Notes: generated from the letters alone by a model not told the origin. Positions 16,873 through 25,909 are shown, numbered from the stretch's first letter. The stretch is DNA of 64,000 nt from JAAFIP01 sp963775085 (GCA_963775085.1 CAVZHO010000019.1:1-64000); one strand, 5' to 3'. Translations and numbers: made by a program.

Positions 16873-18978
16873 ATGAAAAAAGTGACTTGGATTGCAGCAG
16901 CTGTGCTGCTCGCCCTTGCGGGCGGCGGCGCATGGTGGTGGACGCAGCGTGCCAAAGCCGGTGACGTAACGTACCGCACGGCCAAAATAGAGCGCGGTAA
17001 CCTGCAGGCGACGGTGTCGGCCAGTGGCGCGGTGAACCCCGTCACCCAGGTGTCGGTGGGCACGCAGGTCAGCGGGCAGATCAAAGAGCTGTATGTTGAC
17101 TTCAACGCCGAGGTCAAGGCCGGGCAGCTAATTGCCTTGATCGACCCCGAAACGTTTGAATACCGTGTGCGCTCGGCGCAGGCCGATGTGGACTCGGCGC
17201 GTGCGGCGGTGCTCACAGCCCAGGCCAATATTGCCGCCAGCAATGCGGCGGTGTCGCGCGCCAAGGTGGAGCAGATCGAGGCCCAGCGCGATCTGGAGCG
17301 CCAGCAGATGCTGGTGGAGCGGCAGTTTGTGGCGCAAAACGTGGCCGACAAGGCGCGGGCCCTGGTGTCATCCAGCATCGAATCCGTCAAAGCCGCACAG
17401 GCGCAACTGGGCGTGACGCAGGCGCAGATCAAAAGTGCGCAGGCCAACGTGTCGCAACGCGAATCTGCCCTGGCGCAGGCGCGCATCGACCTGTCGCGCA
17501 CCAAAATTACCTCACCCGTCAATGGCATTGTGATCAAGCGGGCGATTGAAAAAGGCCAGACCGTGGCCGCCAGTTTGCAAGCGCCCGAGTTGTTTGTGAT
17601 TGCGCAAAACCTCTCCGACATGCAAGTGGATGCCAGCATTGACGAGAGCGATGTCGGGCGCATTCGCAACGGGCAAAAGGCCAGCTTTACGGTTGATGCC
17701 TACCCTGGCCAGACTTTTGAGGGCGAGGTCAAGCAGGTGCGCAAGGCTGCGCAAAACGTGGCTAACGTGGTGACCTATGTGGCTGTGGTGCGCTTTACCA
17801 ATGTGGGCGACCGCCTGCTGCCCGGCATGACGGCCAATGTGCGACTGATCACCGACCTGCGCGAGAATGTGCTGAAGATTCCCAACGCCGCGCTGCGAGT
17901 GAAGATCGCGGGGGTGGAGCCTGCGGCGCAGGGCGCATCGGGCCCGGCGCGCGGGGCATCGGGTGCCGCCAATGGCAATGGGGTGAGCAGTGCGCCAGGA
18001 GCTACCACGTTGGCAGGTTTTAGTTGGTTGAGCGAGGCGATAGCGCAGCCTGCGGGCGGTGGCGGTTTTGCCGCACAGCGCGAGCGCTTGGTAACCGAGC
18101 TGGGGTTGAGTGCAGATCAGCAGGCCAAGCTCAATGCCATCCAGGCCGAATTGCGACCGCAGTTTATGGCTATGCGCGACTTGGCCGATGGTGAGCGAGC
18201 CGCAGCGCGCGAGAAGGTGACCGCCGAGATGCGGCAAAAAATCAGCGCCACGCTCACGCCTGAGCAGCGCGCGAAGTATCAAGCGTTCACCGCCAACGCC
18301 GCCAGCGCGCGCGCAACGGGCGCTGGCGGCGCAGCAGGGGCCCTAGCGGGTAGCCCAGCACCCATTACGCCAGCGCCTGCTGCCGCAGGTGGAGAGGCGA
18401 AAGGCGTATCAAATGCAACTCCCACGGCGCCGCCCAGCGCTTCAGCGCCAGCGGCAGCAAGCGAGGCACCGGCTGCCGGGCAGGGTGGCGGCCCCTTGGT
18501 CGAGTTTCGCAACCGATTGCTCGCTGATCTGCAACTGAGTGCCGATCAAATCGCTAAAGTAGATGCGATCATGGCCGCCATGCGGCCCCAATACGCCACG
18601 CTGCGGGACTTGGCCCCCGAAGAGCGCACCAAGGCGCGCGACCGCATGACGGCCGACATGCGTGCCAAGATTGGCGATATCTTGACCCCTGAGCAAAAAG
18701 CCAAATACGCAGTCATCCAGGCCGAGTCGGCCAGCCGCACAGCCACCCGTGGCCGCATTTACCTGCTGGGTGCCGATGGTAAGCCCGTGGCCTACAACGT
18801 GCGCCTGGGCATTACAGACGGCACCAGCACCGAGATGATGGTGGCGCCCAATTCGCCCAATGCGGATGTGCTGAAAGAGGGCGCGCTGGTGGTGGTTGGT
18901 ACGTCCACACCGGGTACTGCTGCGGGCAGCGCAGCTGGTGGCGCTGCCCGGCCTAGCGGCCCGCGCATGCCGTTCTAG
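16873..18978 (+). CDS. macA: MacA-like efflux adaptor with two inserted Spy/LTXXQ-type repeats
   Basis: A 701-residue membrane fusion protein. It has an N-terminal anchor (VTWIAAAVLLALAGGGAWWW), lipoyl half ASGAVNPVTQVSVGTQVSGQI, long coiled coil (about 75-215), second lipoyl half ITSPVNGIVIKRAIEKGQTV and a beta-barrel to about 345. The family is usually 370-400 residues. Here about 275 residues are inserted before the membrane-proximal end (RGRIYLLGADGKPVAYNVRLG): two Ala/Pro linkers and two homologous helical modules at about 400-470 and 542-615, each with LGLSADQ/LQLSADQ, LRPQ/MRPQ, RDLA and a closing LTPEQ(R/K)AKY. The modules resemble Spy/CpxP chaperone motifs. The gene is followed by macB-like genes. 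Confidence 0.88.
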   Translation: MKKVTWIAAAVLLALAGGGAWWWTQRAKAGDVTYRTAKIERGNLQATVSASGAVNPVTQVSVGTQVSGQIKELYVDFNAEVKAGQLIALIDPETFEYRVRSAQADVDSARAAVLTAQANIAASNAAVSRAKVEQIEAQRDLERQQMLVERQFVAQNVADKARALVSSSIESVKAAQAQLGVTQAQIKSAQANVSQRESALAQARIDLSRTKITSPVNGIVIKRAIEKGQTVAASLQAPELFVIAQNLSDMQVDASIDESDVGRIRNGQKASFTVDAYPGQTFEGEVKQVRKAAQNVANVVTYVAVVRFTNVGDRLLPGMTANVRLITDLRENVLKIPNAALRVKIAGVEPAAQGASGPARGASGAANGNGVSSAPGATTLAGFSWLSEAIAQPAGGGGFAAQRERLVTELGLSADQQAKLNAIQAELRPQFMAMRDLADGERAAAREKVTAEMRQKISATLTPEQRAKYQAFTANAASARATGAGGAAGALAGSPAPITPAPAAAGGEAKGVSNATPTAPPSASAPAAASEAPAAGQGGGPLVEFRNRLLADLQLSADQIAKVDAIMAAMRPQYATLRDLAPEERTKARDRMTADMRAKIGDILTPEQKAKYAVIQAESASRTATRGRIYLLGADGKPVAYNVRLGITDGTSTEMMVAPNSPNADVLKEGALVVVGTSTPGTAAGSAAGGAARPSGPRMPF

Positions 18979-18994
18979 CAAAGCGCCCAGTACC

Positions 18995-19699
18995 ATGGCA
19001 CTGATCGAAGTCCGCGACGTGACCAAAATCTATACCATGGGTGAGCAGACCGTGTATGCGTTACGCAACGTGTCTTTGGATGTGCACAAGGGCGAGTTTG
19101 TCGCCATCATGGGGGCGTCTGGTTCGGGTAAATCCACGCTGATGAATATCATCGGCTGCCTCGACTTGCCTACCTCAGGCCGTTACTGGCTGGCGGGTGA
19201 AGAGGTAGAAAACCTGCCGGCCGACCAGCTGGCATCTATTCGTAACCGGCGCATCGGTTTTGTGTTTCAGCAGTTTAATTTGCTGCCGCGCACCAGTGCG
19301 CTGGAGAACGTGTCTTTGCCCATGGTCTATGCGGGTGTCAAGGTGGCGCTGCAACGTGAGCGGGCGCAGGCAGCGCTGGCGCGGGTGGGTTTGAGTGAGC
19401 GGGGCGAGCACACGCCGTCTGAGTTGTCTGGTGGACAGCAGCAGCGCGTGGCGATTGCCCGTGCGTTGGTCAACCAGCCGCAGATTATTCTGGCCGATGA
19501 ACCGACGGGCGCGCTCGACTCCAAAACCAGCGAAGACATCATGCGCCTGCTGACGGACCTGAACGCGCAGGGCATGACGGTGATCATCGTCACGCACGAG
19601 AACGACATTGCCGCCTGGGCACGCCGCAAACTGGTGTTTCGTGATGGGCAAATTGTGGAAGATGTGCTCCAACCCGGGCACGTGGAAGTAGCCGCATGA
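18995..19699 (+). CDS. macB: MacB-type ABC ATPase
   Basis: A 234-residue ATPase of the LolD/MacB class: Walker A GASGSGKST, Q-loop FVFQQFNLLPR, signature LSGGQQQR, Walker B IILADEPTGALD, H-loop VTHEND. In E. coli MacB this domain is fused to the permease; here it is a separate gene whose stop overlaps the next ATG (ATGA). Start ATG 18995 (MALIEVRDV) lies 16 nt after macA. It powers a tripartite exporter with the adaptor upstream and the permease downstream, for macrolides, lipopeptides or heme-like compounds in known relatives. Confidence 0.92.
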   Translation: MALIEVRDVTKIYTMGEQTVYALRNVSLDVHKGEFVAIMGASGSGKSTLMNIIGCLDLPTSGRYWLAGEEVENLPADQLASIRNRRIGFVFQQFNLLPRTSALENVSLPMVYAGVKVALQRERAQAALARVGLSERGEHTPSELSGGQQQRVAIARALVNQPQIILADEPTGALDSKTSEDIMRLLTDLNAQGMTVIIVTHENDIAAWARRKLVFRDGQIVEDVLQPGHVEVAA

Positions 19700-20934
19700 C
19701 GTTTGATCTGACCACACCCGTACGTATTGCCGTGCGTGCGCTAGCTGCCAACACGATGCGCTCTATCCTGACCATGCTGGGCATCATCATCGGTGTAGCG
19801 GCCGTGGTGACCATGATTGCCGTGGGCCAAGGTGCCACCAACCGCGTGCAAGACCAAATGAAAGGCCTGGGCTCCAACATCATGCTGGTGGTGCCCGGTG
19901 GCGTGACGACGGGCGGTGTGCGCCTGGGCGCCCAAACGGGTCAGGCATTGACGGAAGAAGATGCGCAGGCTATTGCCAAGGATATTCCCGAGGTGCAGGT
20001 GGCCGCGCCCAGCATGCGCACGGGCGCGCAAGTGGTGGCGGGCAACAGCAACTGGAGTACCTCGGTTTTTGGCACCACCAACGATTATCTGGAAGCGCGT
20101 GAATGGCCGCTGAGCAGTGGGCGCGGCTTTGAGGCAGCCGAGATGCAGGGCTCGGCCAAAGTCGCCATCATTGGGCAGACTACGGCGCAGCAACTGTTTG
20201 GCGATGCCGACCCGATGGACCAGGTAATTCGGGTTAAAAAAATCCCCGTCACCATTGTTGGCGTGCTGGAGAAAAAAGGCCAAAATATGATGGGGCAAGA
20301 CCAGGATGACATCCTCATCGTACCCATCAGCACCTACCGTAACCGCATCCAGGGCGGCACGGGTGGCAAGCTCAAACGCATTGGCTCCATCAGCGTCAAA
20401 ATCAAAGAAGGCCAAAGCATGAAGGCGGCCGAAGAAAGCATCAAAGACCTGCTGCGCCAACGCCTGAAGGTGCAGCCCGGTGCAGACGAACCCTTCAGCG
20501 TGCGCAACCTGACCGAGATTTTGCAGGCGCAGGAGGCCAGCAGCCGCATCATGACGATGCTGCTGGCCGCTGTAGCGGGCATCAGCCTGATCATTGGCGG
20601 CATTGGCATCATGAACATCATGCTGGTCAGCGTCACCGAGCGCACCCGCGAGATTGGCCTGCGTATGGCGGTGGGGGCGCGCGGCAGAGACATCCTGGCG
20701 CAGTTTTTGATTGAGGCGGTGACATTGAGTCTGATCGGCGGTGCCATCGGCGTGCTGATCGGTGCCATCGCCACTTGGGCAGTCGGCCAGTTTGCGGGCT
20801 GGGAAGTCAGCATGACGGTCGCCTCCATCGTGCTGGCCACGGTGTTTTCTGCGGTGGTGGGCGTGTTCTTTGGGTTTTATCCTGCGCGGCGGGCATCCAA
20901 ACTCTTGCCGATTCAGGCTTTGCGCTACGAATAA
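19696..20934 (+). CDS. MacB-type ABC permease (FtsX-like)
   Basis: A 412-residue permease. TM1 lies near the start (MRSILTMLGIIIGVAAVVTMIAVGQG); a large periplasmic MacB_PCD domain follows (about 45-280), and then three C-terminal helices (ASSRIMTMLLAAVAGISLIIGGIGIMNIMLV; LIGGAIGVLIGAIATWAVG; VASIVLATVFSAVVGVFFGF) with the FtsX motif TERTREIGLRMAVGARGRDIL and the end PARRASKLLPIQALRYE. With the ATPase it forms a mechanotransmission exporter. Confidence 0.93.
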   Translation: MTFDLTTPVRIAVRALAANTMRSILTMLGIIIGVAAVVTMIAVGQGATNRVQDQMKGLGSNIMLVVPGGVTTGGVRLGAQTGQALTEEDAQAIAKDIPEVQVAAPSMRTGAQVVAGNSNWSTSVFGTTNDYLEAREWPLSSGRGFEAAEMQGSAKVAIIGQTTAQQLFGDADPMDQVIRVKKIPVTIVGVLEKKGQNMMGQDQDDILIVPISTYRNRIQGGTGGKLKRIGSISVKIKEGQSMKAAEESIKDLLRQRLKVQPGADEPFSVRNLTEILQAQEASSRIMTMLLAAVAGISLIIGGIGIMNIMLVSVTERTREIGLRMAVGARGRDILAQFLIEAVTLSLIGGAIGVLIGAIATWAVGQFAGWEVSMTVASIVLATVFSAVVGVFFGFYPARRASKLLPIQALRYE

Positions 20935-20950
20935 ACTTAAAATAATGCGC

Positions 20951-20980
20951 TAGTCCCTGTATGCTGGACATAAGTAGCTA
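20951..20980 (-). repeat. 30-bp palindromic element upstream of uppP
   Basis: TAGTCCCTGTATGCTGGACA... ending GTAGCTA, reverse orientation. It lies in the gap between the exporter permease and uppP, so it is in the uppP leader, and opposite in orientation to uppP. This is the only copy so close upstream of a start codon. Confidence 0.8.
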
Positions 20981-21019
20981 TAAAATACGTAGCGTTTGCA
21001 TTCCTTTCTGGAGAATTCT

Positions 21020-21853
21020 TTGGACATCATGTTGCTAGTCAAAGCCGCGATCATGGGCATCGTGGAAGGTTTGACCGAATTTTTGCCTATTTCATCCACC
21101 GGGCATTTGATCCTGGCGGGCAGCTTGCTGGGCTTTGACGATGAGCGTGCCAAGGTGTTTGACATCGCTATTCAAACCGGGGCGATTTTTGCGGTCATCA
21201 TTGTCTATTGGCAAAAAATCCGCGCCACCTTGCGGGAGTTACCTACCCAGAAGAAGGCGCAGCAGTTTGCGCTGAATGTGTTGATCGCTTTTATACCCGC
21301 TGTCATTCTTGGGTTATTGTTTGGCAAGGCCATCAAGGCGCACCTGTTTACACCCGTGGTGGTGGCGACCACCTTCATCATCGGCGGCTTCATTATCTTG
21401 TGGGCCGAGCGCCTGCAAAAACGCTCCTCCTCCAGTGTGCGCATTCACAGCGTGGACGACATGACGCCGATGGATGCCGTCAAGGTAGGCCTGGTGCAGT
21501 GCCTGGCGATGATCCCCGGCACCAGCCGCAGCGGGGCCACCATCATTGGCGGCATGTTGCTGGGCCTGTCGCGCCGGGCCGCCACTGACTTTTCGTTTTA
21601 CCTGGCTATTCCTACATTGATTGGCGCAGGTGCCTATAGTCTCTTCAAAGAACGCGCCTTGCTCAGCCTTGCCGACCTGCCGATGTTTCTGGTGGGCCTG
21701 GTCATGTCCTTCATCAGCGCCTGGCTGTGCGTGCGCTGGCTGCTGCGCTACATTGCCACGCACGACTTTGTGCCCTTTGCCTATTACCGCATTGTCTTTG
21801 GCGCGCTGGTGCTGCTGACTGCCTGGACGGGCTGGGTGAAGTGGGCTGCGTGA
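21020..21853 (+). CDS. uppP: Undecaprenyl-diphosphatase
   Basis: Dephosphorylates undecaprenyl pyrophosphate at the membrane, recycling the cell-wall lipid carrier and giving bacitracin tolerance (BacA). 277 residues with the family signatures GIVEGLTEFLPISSTGHLIL (catalytic Glu, Ser) and MIPGTSRSGATIIGGML (catalytic Arg) and about eight membrane helices. TTG at 21020 is chosen: TCTGGAG lies 6-7 nt upstream, and the start MDIMLLVKAAIMG matches homologues. ATG 21029 is the alternative. Confidence 0.95.
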   Translation: MDIMLLVKAAIMGIVEGLTEFLPISSTGHLILAGSLLGFDDERAKVFDIAIQTGAIFAVIIVYWQKIRATLRELPTQKKAQQFALNVLIAFIPAVILGLLFGKAIKAHLFTPVVVATTFIIGGFIILWAERLQKRSSSSVRIHSVDDMTPMDAVKVGLVQCLAMIPGTSRSGATIIGGMLLGLSRRAATDFSFYLAIPTLIGAGAYSLFKERALLSLADLPMFLVGLVMSFISAWLCVRWLLRYIATHDFVPFAYYRIVFGALVLLTAWTGWVKWAA

Positions 21854-21986
21854 TTTGATGGACTGGGAGTAATTGGATGGTTTATGTTTAAAGTTTTTAA
21901 TTGAATTTATCGCAAAATATAATAGCTCTTTTATATTTAACAAATTTCATGTAATATTCGACATTATTTATTCGATCGTTACTATT

Positions 21987-22193
21987 TTGAACAGCCTTCA
22001 ATTCGGTCAACTCGTCCGCCAAGCCCGCAAAAAAGCCGCACTCACCCAGGCTGAGGCCGCCGCATTATGCGCTGTCAGCGTGCCATTTTTAAGCCATTTA
22101 GAGAGCGGGAAACCGACCATCCAGTTGGGGAAGGCTTTGCATGTAGCCGCGCAACTGGGATTGCGCTTTACACTGGAAGCCGCCCACAAATGA
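21987..22193 (+). CDS. hipB: HipB-like antitoxin and repressor (XRE helix-turn-helix)
   Basis: About 68 residues: FGQLVRQARKKAALTQAEAAALCAVSVPFLSHLESGKPTIQLGKALHVAAQLGLRF is a complete Cro/C1-type HTH of HipB form. It overlaps hipA by ATGA. The start is uncertain: TTG 21987 gives MNSLQFGQL, and no ATG fits other than one at 21873, which adds an unlikely AT-rich leader. HipB normally neutralises HipA and represses the shared promoter; the AT-rich stretch 21880-21985 is where the promoter and operators would lie. Confidence 0.85.
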   Translation: MNSLQFGQLVRQARKKAALTQAEAAALCAVSVPFLSHLESGKPTIQLGKALHVAAQLGLRFTLEAAHK

Positions 22194-23461
22194 ACCTGTA
22201 TTGCGACGAAAAATTGGTGGGCTCCATGCGGCCTTACTTTGCCAAGTGGCGATTGGAGTTTTCTCGCAACCCGGCAGTGCCGCTGTCGCCACATTTTCAG
22301 TGCAGCAAAGGCGTGGTGCTGGAGAGTGAAGCGGTCAACAGCTTCTTTATCAATTACCTGCCCGAAGAACCCTACGCCCAGCATGTGGCCGCGCGCATCA
22401 AGCCCTACCCGCGCAGCATGGAAGACTGGTTTGCTGCGTTGGGCCAGGAGTTGACTGGTACGTATGCCTTGACACCGTTTGGTACCACCCTTTCGCCAAC
22501 CCAGTACATAGCGTTGCCGGATGACAGGCTGGCCGAGGGCATGCACAGCTCGCGCCAACGGGCTGACGCAATGGCGTTTATGCTTGACCACGAGAGCGTT
22601 TTGCCCCGCCTTTCCCTTGCTGGTGCACAAGACAAGTTTGCCTTGTGGTTTGACCCGCGTGCCAAAGAAATGGGTAAACGTTTCAAAATTCCCAATGGCC
22701 GCGCCGCATCGACCCACATCTTCAAACCCGAAAGCACCGACGCACGCTACCCGATGTTGCCCGCCAACGAATACGCCTGTGCGCAGCTAGCGCGTGCGGT
22801 GGGCTTGTCGGTCGCCAACACCTTGGTGCTGACCTTCGGCGGTGTGCGCACCTTGGTGTCCGAGCGCTTTGACCGCCAGCGGCGCGGGCAGCAGGTGCGC
22901 CGTATCCACCAAATCGACATGTGCCAACTGCTCAACCTGCCGCGTGAAAGCAAATACGGCAGCCATAACGCTGGCATCGACACCAAAGATTTTTTCAAAG
23001 CCTGCGACCACTTGGCCGTGCCCGCCTTGGCGCGCCGCGCTCACCTGCGGGCCTGGCTGTTTAACTTTCTCATTGGCAACCAGGATGCGCATGCCAAGAA
23101 CTATTCGTTTTTGCACCAAGGCGGCTGGCAGGTCGCGCCGCTGTACGACCTGCTGTGCGTGGTGCCCTACCTGCCCGAGCAAACCCTGTCCATGGGCCTG
23201 CTGGGTGAATACCGCCCCGGTTGGTTTGAAACTGCGCATTGGTTAGAGCTGGCGCGTTTGGCTGGGGTTACGCCAGCCTATTTGGCTACTGAGGTGGCCG
23301 ATCTGGTGCAGCGCGTGCAAGCAGCTACCCATCCCCTGGCCAAGCTGCTGCGGGCGCAGCTACACGACGACGAGCTGGGGTTTTTGTCCGAGCGCGTCAA
23401 CCCCATTGTGGCAACACGCGAGCAGTACCTGCGGGACGCAGTGGCCAGCCTGCACGGGTAG
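22190..23461 (+). CDS. hipA: HipA-type serine/threonine kinase toxin
   Basis: A 423-residue HipA kinase. The N-terminal HipA_N-like part (MNLYCDEKLVGSM) is followed by the kinase: LSLAGAQDKFAL (ATP-loop Ser region), STHIFKPE (lysine), then NFLIGNQDAHAKNYSF (catalytic Asp) and VAPLYDLLCVVPY (metal-binding Asp). In E. coli HipA phosphorylates glutamyl-tRNA synthetase and triggers growth arrest; relatives target other synthetases. All catalytic residues appear intact. It starts inside hipB's stop and is followed by a hairpin. Confidence 0.93.
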   Translation: MNLYCDEKLVGSMRPYFAKWRLEFSRNPAVPLSPHFQCSKGVVLESEAVNSFFINYLPEEPYAQHVAARIKPYPRSMEDWFAALGQELTGTYALTPFGTTLSPTQYIALPDDRLAEGMHSSRQRADAMAFMLDHESVLPRLSLAGAQDKFALWFDPRAKEMGKRFKIPNGRAASTHIFKPESTDARYPMLPANEYACAQLARAVGLSVANTLVLTFGGVRTLVSERFDRQRRGQQVRRIHQIDMCQLLNLPRESKYGSHNAGIDTKDFFKACDHLAVPALARRAHLRAWLFNFLIGNQDAHAKNYSFLHQGGWQVAPLYDLLCVVPYLPEQTLSMGLLGEYRPGWFETAHWLELARLAGVTPAYLATEVADLVQRVQAATHPLAKLLRAQLHDDELGFLSERVNPIVATREQYLRDAVASLHG

Positions 23462-23496
23462 CTTAGCTTGTGCATAGGGAGCAAGCAAGCTAACCC
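23456..23496 (+). terminator. Hairpin at the end of hipBA
   Basis: GGGTAGCTTAGCTTG pairs with CAAGCAAGCTAACCC around the loop TGCATAGGGAG, with few mismatches. It includes the hipA stop codon. No T-run follows, so it is a weak or Rho-assisted terminator, or an mRNA-stabilising structure. Confidence 0.55.
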
Positions 23497-23594
23497 GTCG
23501 AGTCCCGATTGCGTTGTTCATGGATCAGTAGTTATGCTAATCACCCCATGCGCTCAACAGGTTTAGTATTCGGGCATCTAAACAGGAGAATCCT

Positions 23595-24380
23595 ATGAAC
23601 CGTAGAGACCTTATCGCCACCAGCACCGCAGCCTTGGGCGGTGCCATGGCTGCTGGCTGTGCCAGCGTGACAGCCAACACTGCTGCGCCCACCCCGTTTG
23701 CCGTTGCGGGGGTTACCATTCCTGTGGCAGGCACTACCGAGGTCTTCCCGGTGCGCCGCATTTACTGCATAGGCCGCAACTACGCCGCCCACGCCCGCGA
23801 GATGGGCAGCGACCCGACGCGCGAGCCGCCGTTTTTCTTCCAAAAACCCACCGATGCCATTCAGTTCATCGCGCCCGGTAAAACGGTGGACCATCCGTAT
23901 CCGTCGCTTACCAAAAACTACCACTACGAAATTGAATTGGTAGCTGCCCTCAAGTCTGGCGGTAAAAACATCACCATGCAAGATGCGCTAAGCCATGTGT
24001 ACGGTTATGCCGTGGGCCTGGACATGACGCGCCGCGACCTGCAACGCGCCCTGGGCGACGAAAAAAAGCCCTGGGAAATTGGCAAAAGCTTTGACATGAG
24101 CGCACCCGTCGGCCCGATCCATCGCGTCAGCCAGATTGGCCACATCGGTCAAGCAGGCATCACCCTCAGCGTGAACGGTGTCGGCAAACAAAAATCTAAC
24201 CTCACCCACATGATCTGGAGCGTGGCCGAGCAGATCGTGCGCCTGAGCCAGGCCTTTGAACTCAAAGCCGGTGACATCATTTACTCAGGCACCCCCGAGA
24301 ACGTGGGCCCCGTGGTACGTGGTGATGTGATGCTGGGGCATATTGACGGGTTGCCTGATATCTCGGTGAAAGTGGTTTAA
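23595..24380 (+). CDS. Fumarylacetoacetate-hydrolase-fold protein with Tat-like signal
   Basis: A 261-residue protein. AGGAG precedes the ATG. The N-terminus MNRRDLIATSTAALGGAMAAGCASV has twin arginines and a hydrophobic stretch, and the Cys at 22 makes a Tat lipoprotein possible. The remainder is an FAH-family catalytic domain: RIYCIGRNYAAHAREMG, FFQKPTDAIQ, YHYEIELVAAL (metal Glu-x-Glu), GYAVGLDMTRRDLQ, GDIIYSGTPENVGPV. The fold covers hydrolases, decarboxylases and isomerases of diketo acids, normally cytoplasmic; export is unusual. The 3' end overlaps the convergent DUF2779 gene by 4 nt. Confidence 0.85.
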   Translation: MNRRDLIATSTAALGGAMAAGCASVTANTAAPTPFAVAGVTIPVAGTTEVFPVRRIYCIGRNYAAHAREMGSDPTREPPFFFQKPTDAIQFIAPGKTVDHPYPSLTKNYHYEIELVAALKSGGKNITMQDALSHVYGYAVGLDMTRRDLQRALGDEKKPWEIGKSFDMSAPVGPIHRVSQIGHIGQAGITLSVNGVGKQKSNLTHMIWSVAEQIVRLSQAFELKAGDIIYSGTPENVGPVVRGDVMLGHIDGLPDISVKVV

Positions 24381-25906
24381 TTTTTAGGCGCTGACAGCTT
24401 GCGCCAAACTTCCGCCAGCGCCAGCGTGTCCAGCTTGCAGTAGTCCAGCATTTGTTGCCGTAGCACCTTGGTGCGGGCAACCGGTGTGGCAGGGTTGACT
24501 GCCTCCATATAGGCCGATTGCGCATCCGAGCCGTTTTGCACACCCTCCAGTGCTGCATATGACAAATGCGGTAGCAACGCTGGCAGCACAGCTTTCAGGC
24601 TCCAGCTGCCTTGCTGTGTGGGGTGGTAATAGTGCTTGCGCACAATGGGCTCCAAGTCCACCAGGCGCTTTTTGATGGCCAGCAAGTCCTTGGCGAGTTT
24701 GCGTCGACTTGCCACATGCTCTGCCAAAGCGCTGATGCATCGCCCTTCAAAACCCGCGTTATAGGCAAATACAGTACCCTCGGTGCCGCAGGCCTTCACC
24801 AACGCCTTTGCCAGTGCTAGCCTTGGATCCTCGCCCGAGGCATCTAAAAACGCCTCATGTTTTAAGCCGCCACGCGGCCCGACAAAGTGCACAGAAAACT
24901 GAAACGGTATCTGCTCAAACGCCCGCGTACCTGCCCAGCGCGGCACAGCGTCCCCTATCGTTTCAAAGTCCAAAAAATAGCAAGATGCAGAGTGCTCTGC
25001 CAACGCCAGAGCTGCGCCTTTCGTATCTGTCCAGGTGCGGCCACTTAGCGTAGCTTTTTTCACGCGAAGCTGCTGCGGGTTCAGCAGCGCATCTGGCACA
25101 TCGCGCATCTCCTTCATCTTGGGTTGCGCCAGGTGTTCGCGCAGGGCTTTGGTCTGCACGCGGGGCAGCCACTGTACTGGGTGCGCGACTACTGGCTCAG
25201 TAGACTCGCAGTACGCTAAAAACCCGCAAGGGTAGGGGCTGCTGCACTGCGCGCCGGTGCTCACTTTGGGCGGCTTACTGCGTTTGAGGACGGCTTGGGC
25301 ATCTTTTATCCATTGCGGTAGACATAGCACCAACGCTTGAATTTTTTGCGTGACATCCACAGTCGTGAGCAAGCCGTTGTAGTCATCGTCTCCCTGATAC
25401 ACCCAGGTATTGTCCACATGGGCAATGGCAATACTGTCCAGGTCCAGGCCCGCCTGCGTAGCAGCAAAGTACTGAATAGCCGCATCTTCCAGGTACACAT
25501 CCTTCATGCTGGCAGCAGACTTCACCTCGACAATTGCCCAGCGGGGCGGCAAGTTTTTTGGCCCCTTGACTGGCAACAACACATCTACAAAAGCCCGCGA
25601 ACCTGCCGCCTCAAAGCCTGCTTCAAAAAGAGGGGCGCGATGCTTTAGTACGTTGCCGCTATCCGCAATCGCTTCCCGCGTTTGCACCATCACCGCCTGC
25701 ACGCCGTCGGTCATCACATCAAAGGTCTGGCCAATTTCATTCGGGTCAAACAACTGCTGCGCGATAGCACCCAGCCGATTTCCGGCCGCATAGCTAGCCT
25801 GCGTGCTGCTGGAGTCCGCTAGCAACTCTGGTTCGTTAACTTGCAGCCAGAGGCGCTTGGGGCATTGGCGGTGGGCTAGGAGGCGGGATTTTGAGAGCGG
25901 CGTCAT
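24377..25906 (-). CDS. DUF2779 protein: Cas4-like nuclease fused to a DEDD-type exonuclease
   Basis: A 509-residue protein. The N-terminal half looks like a PD-(D/E)XK/Cas4-type Fe-S nuclease: SRLLAHRQCPKRLWLQ (Cys), IVEVKSAASMKD (E-x-K), and a Cys cluster CSSPYPCGFLAYC near residues 215-230. The C-terminal half (about 310-505) has an RNase H-like exonuclease pattern: CYFLDFETIGDAVPRW (D-x-E), VFAYNAGFEGRCI (Asp position appears as Asn/Glu, so activity is uncertain) and MLDYCKLDTLALAEVW (Asp). The function of DUF2779 proteins is not established here. An HNH reading frame ends 3 nt upstream of its ATG, suggesting an operon of nucleases. Confidence 0.82.
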   Translation of the reverse strand: MTPLSKSRLLAHRQCPKRLWLQVNEPELLADSSSTQASYAAGNRLGAIAQQLFDPNEIGQTFDVMTDGVQAVMVQTREAIADSGNVLKHRAPLFEAGFEAAGSRAFVDVLLPVKGPKNLPPRWAIVEVKSAASMKDVYLEDAAIQYFAATQAGLDLDSIAIAHVDNTWVYQGDDDYNGLLTTVDVTQKIQALVLCLPQWIKDAQAVLKRSKPPKVSTGAQCSSPYPCGFLAYCESTEPVVAHPVQWLPRVQTKALREHLAQPKMKEMRDVPDALLNPQQLRVKKATLSGRTWTDTKGAALALAEHSASCYFLDFETIGDAVPRWAGTRAFEQIPFQFSVHFVGPRGGLKHEAFLDASGEDPRLALAKALVKACGTEGTVFAYNAGFEGRCISALAEHVASRRKLAKDLLAIKKRLVDLEPIVRKHYYHPTQQGSWSLKAVLPALLPHLSYAALEGVQNGSDAQSAYMEAVNPATPVARTKVLRQQMLDYCKLDTLALAEVWRKLSAPKN

Positions 25907-25909
25907 ATG

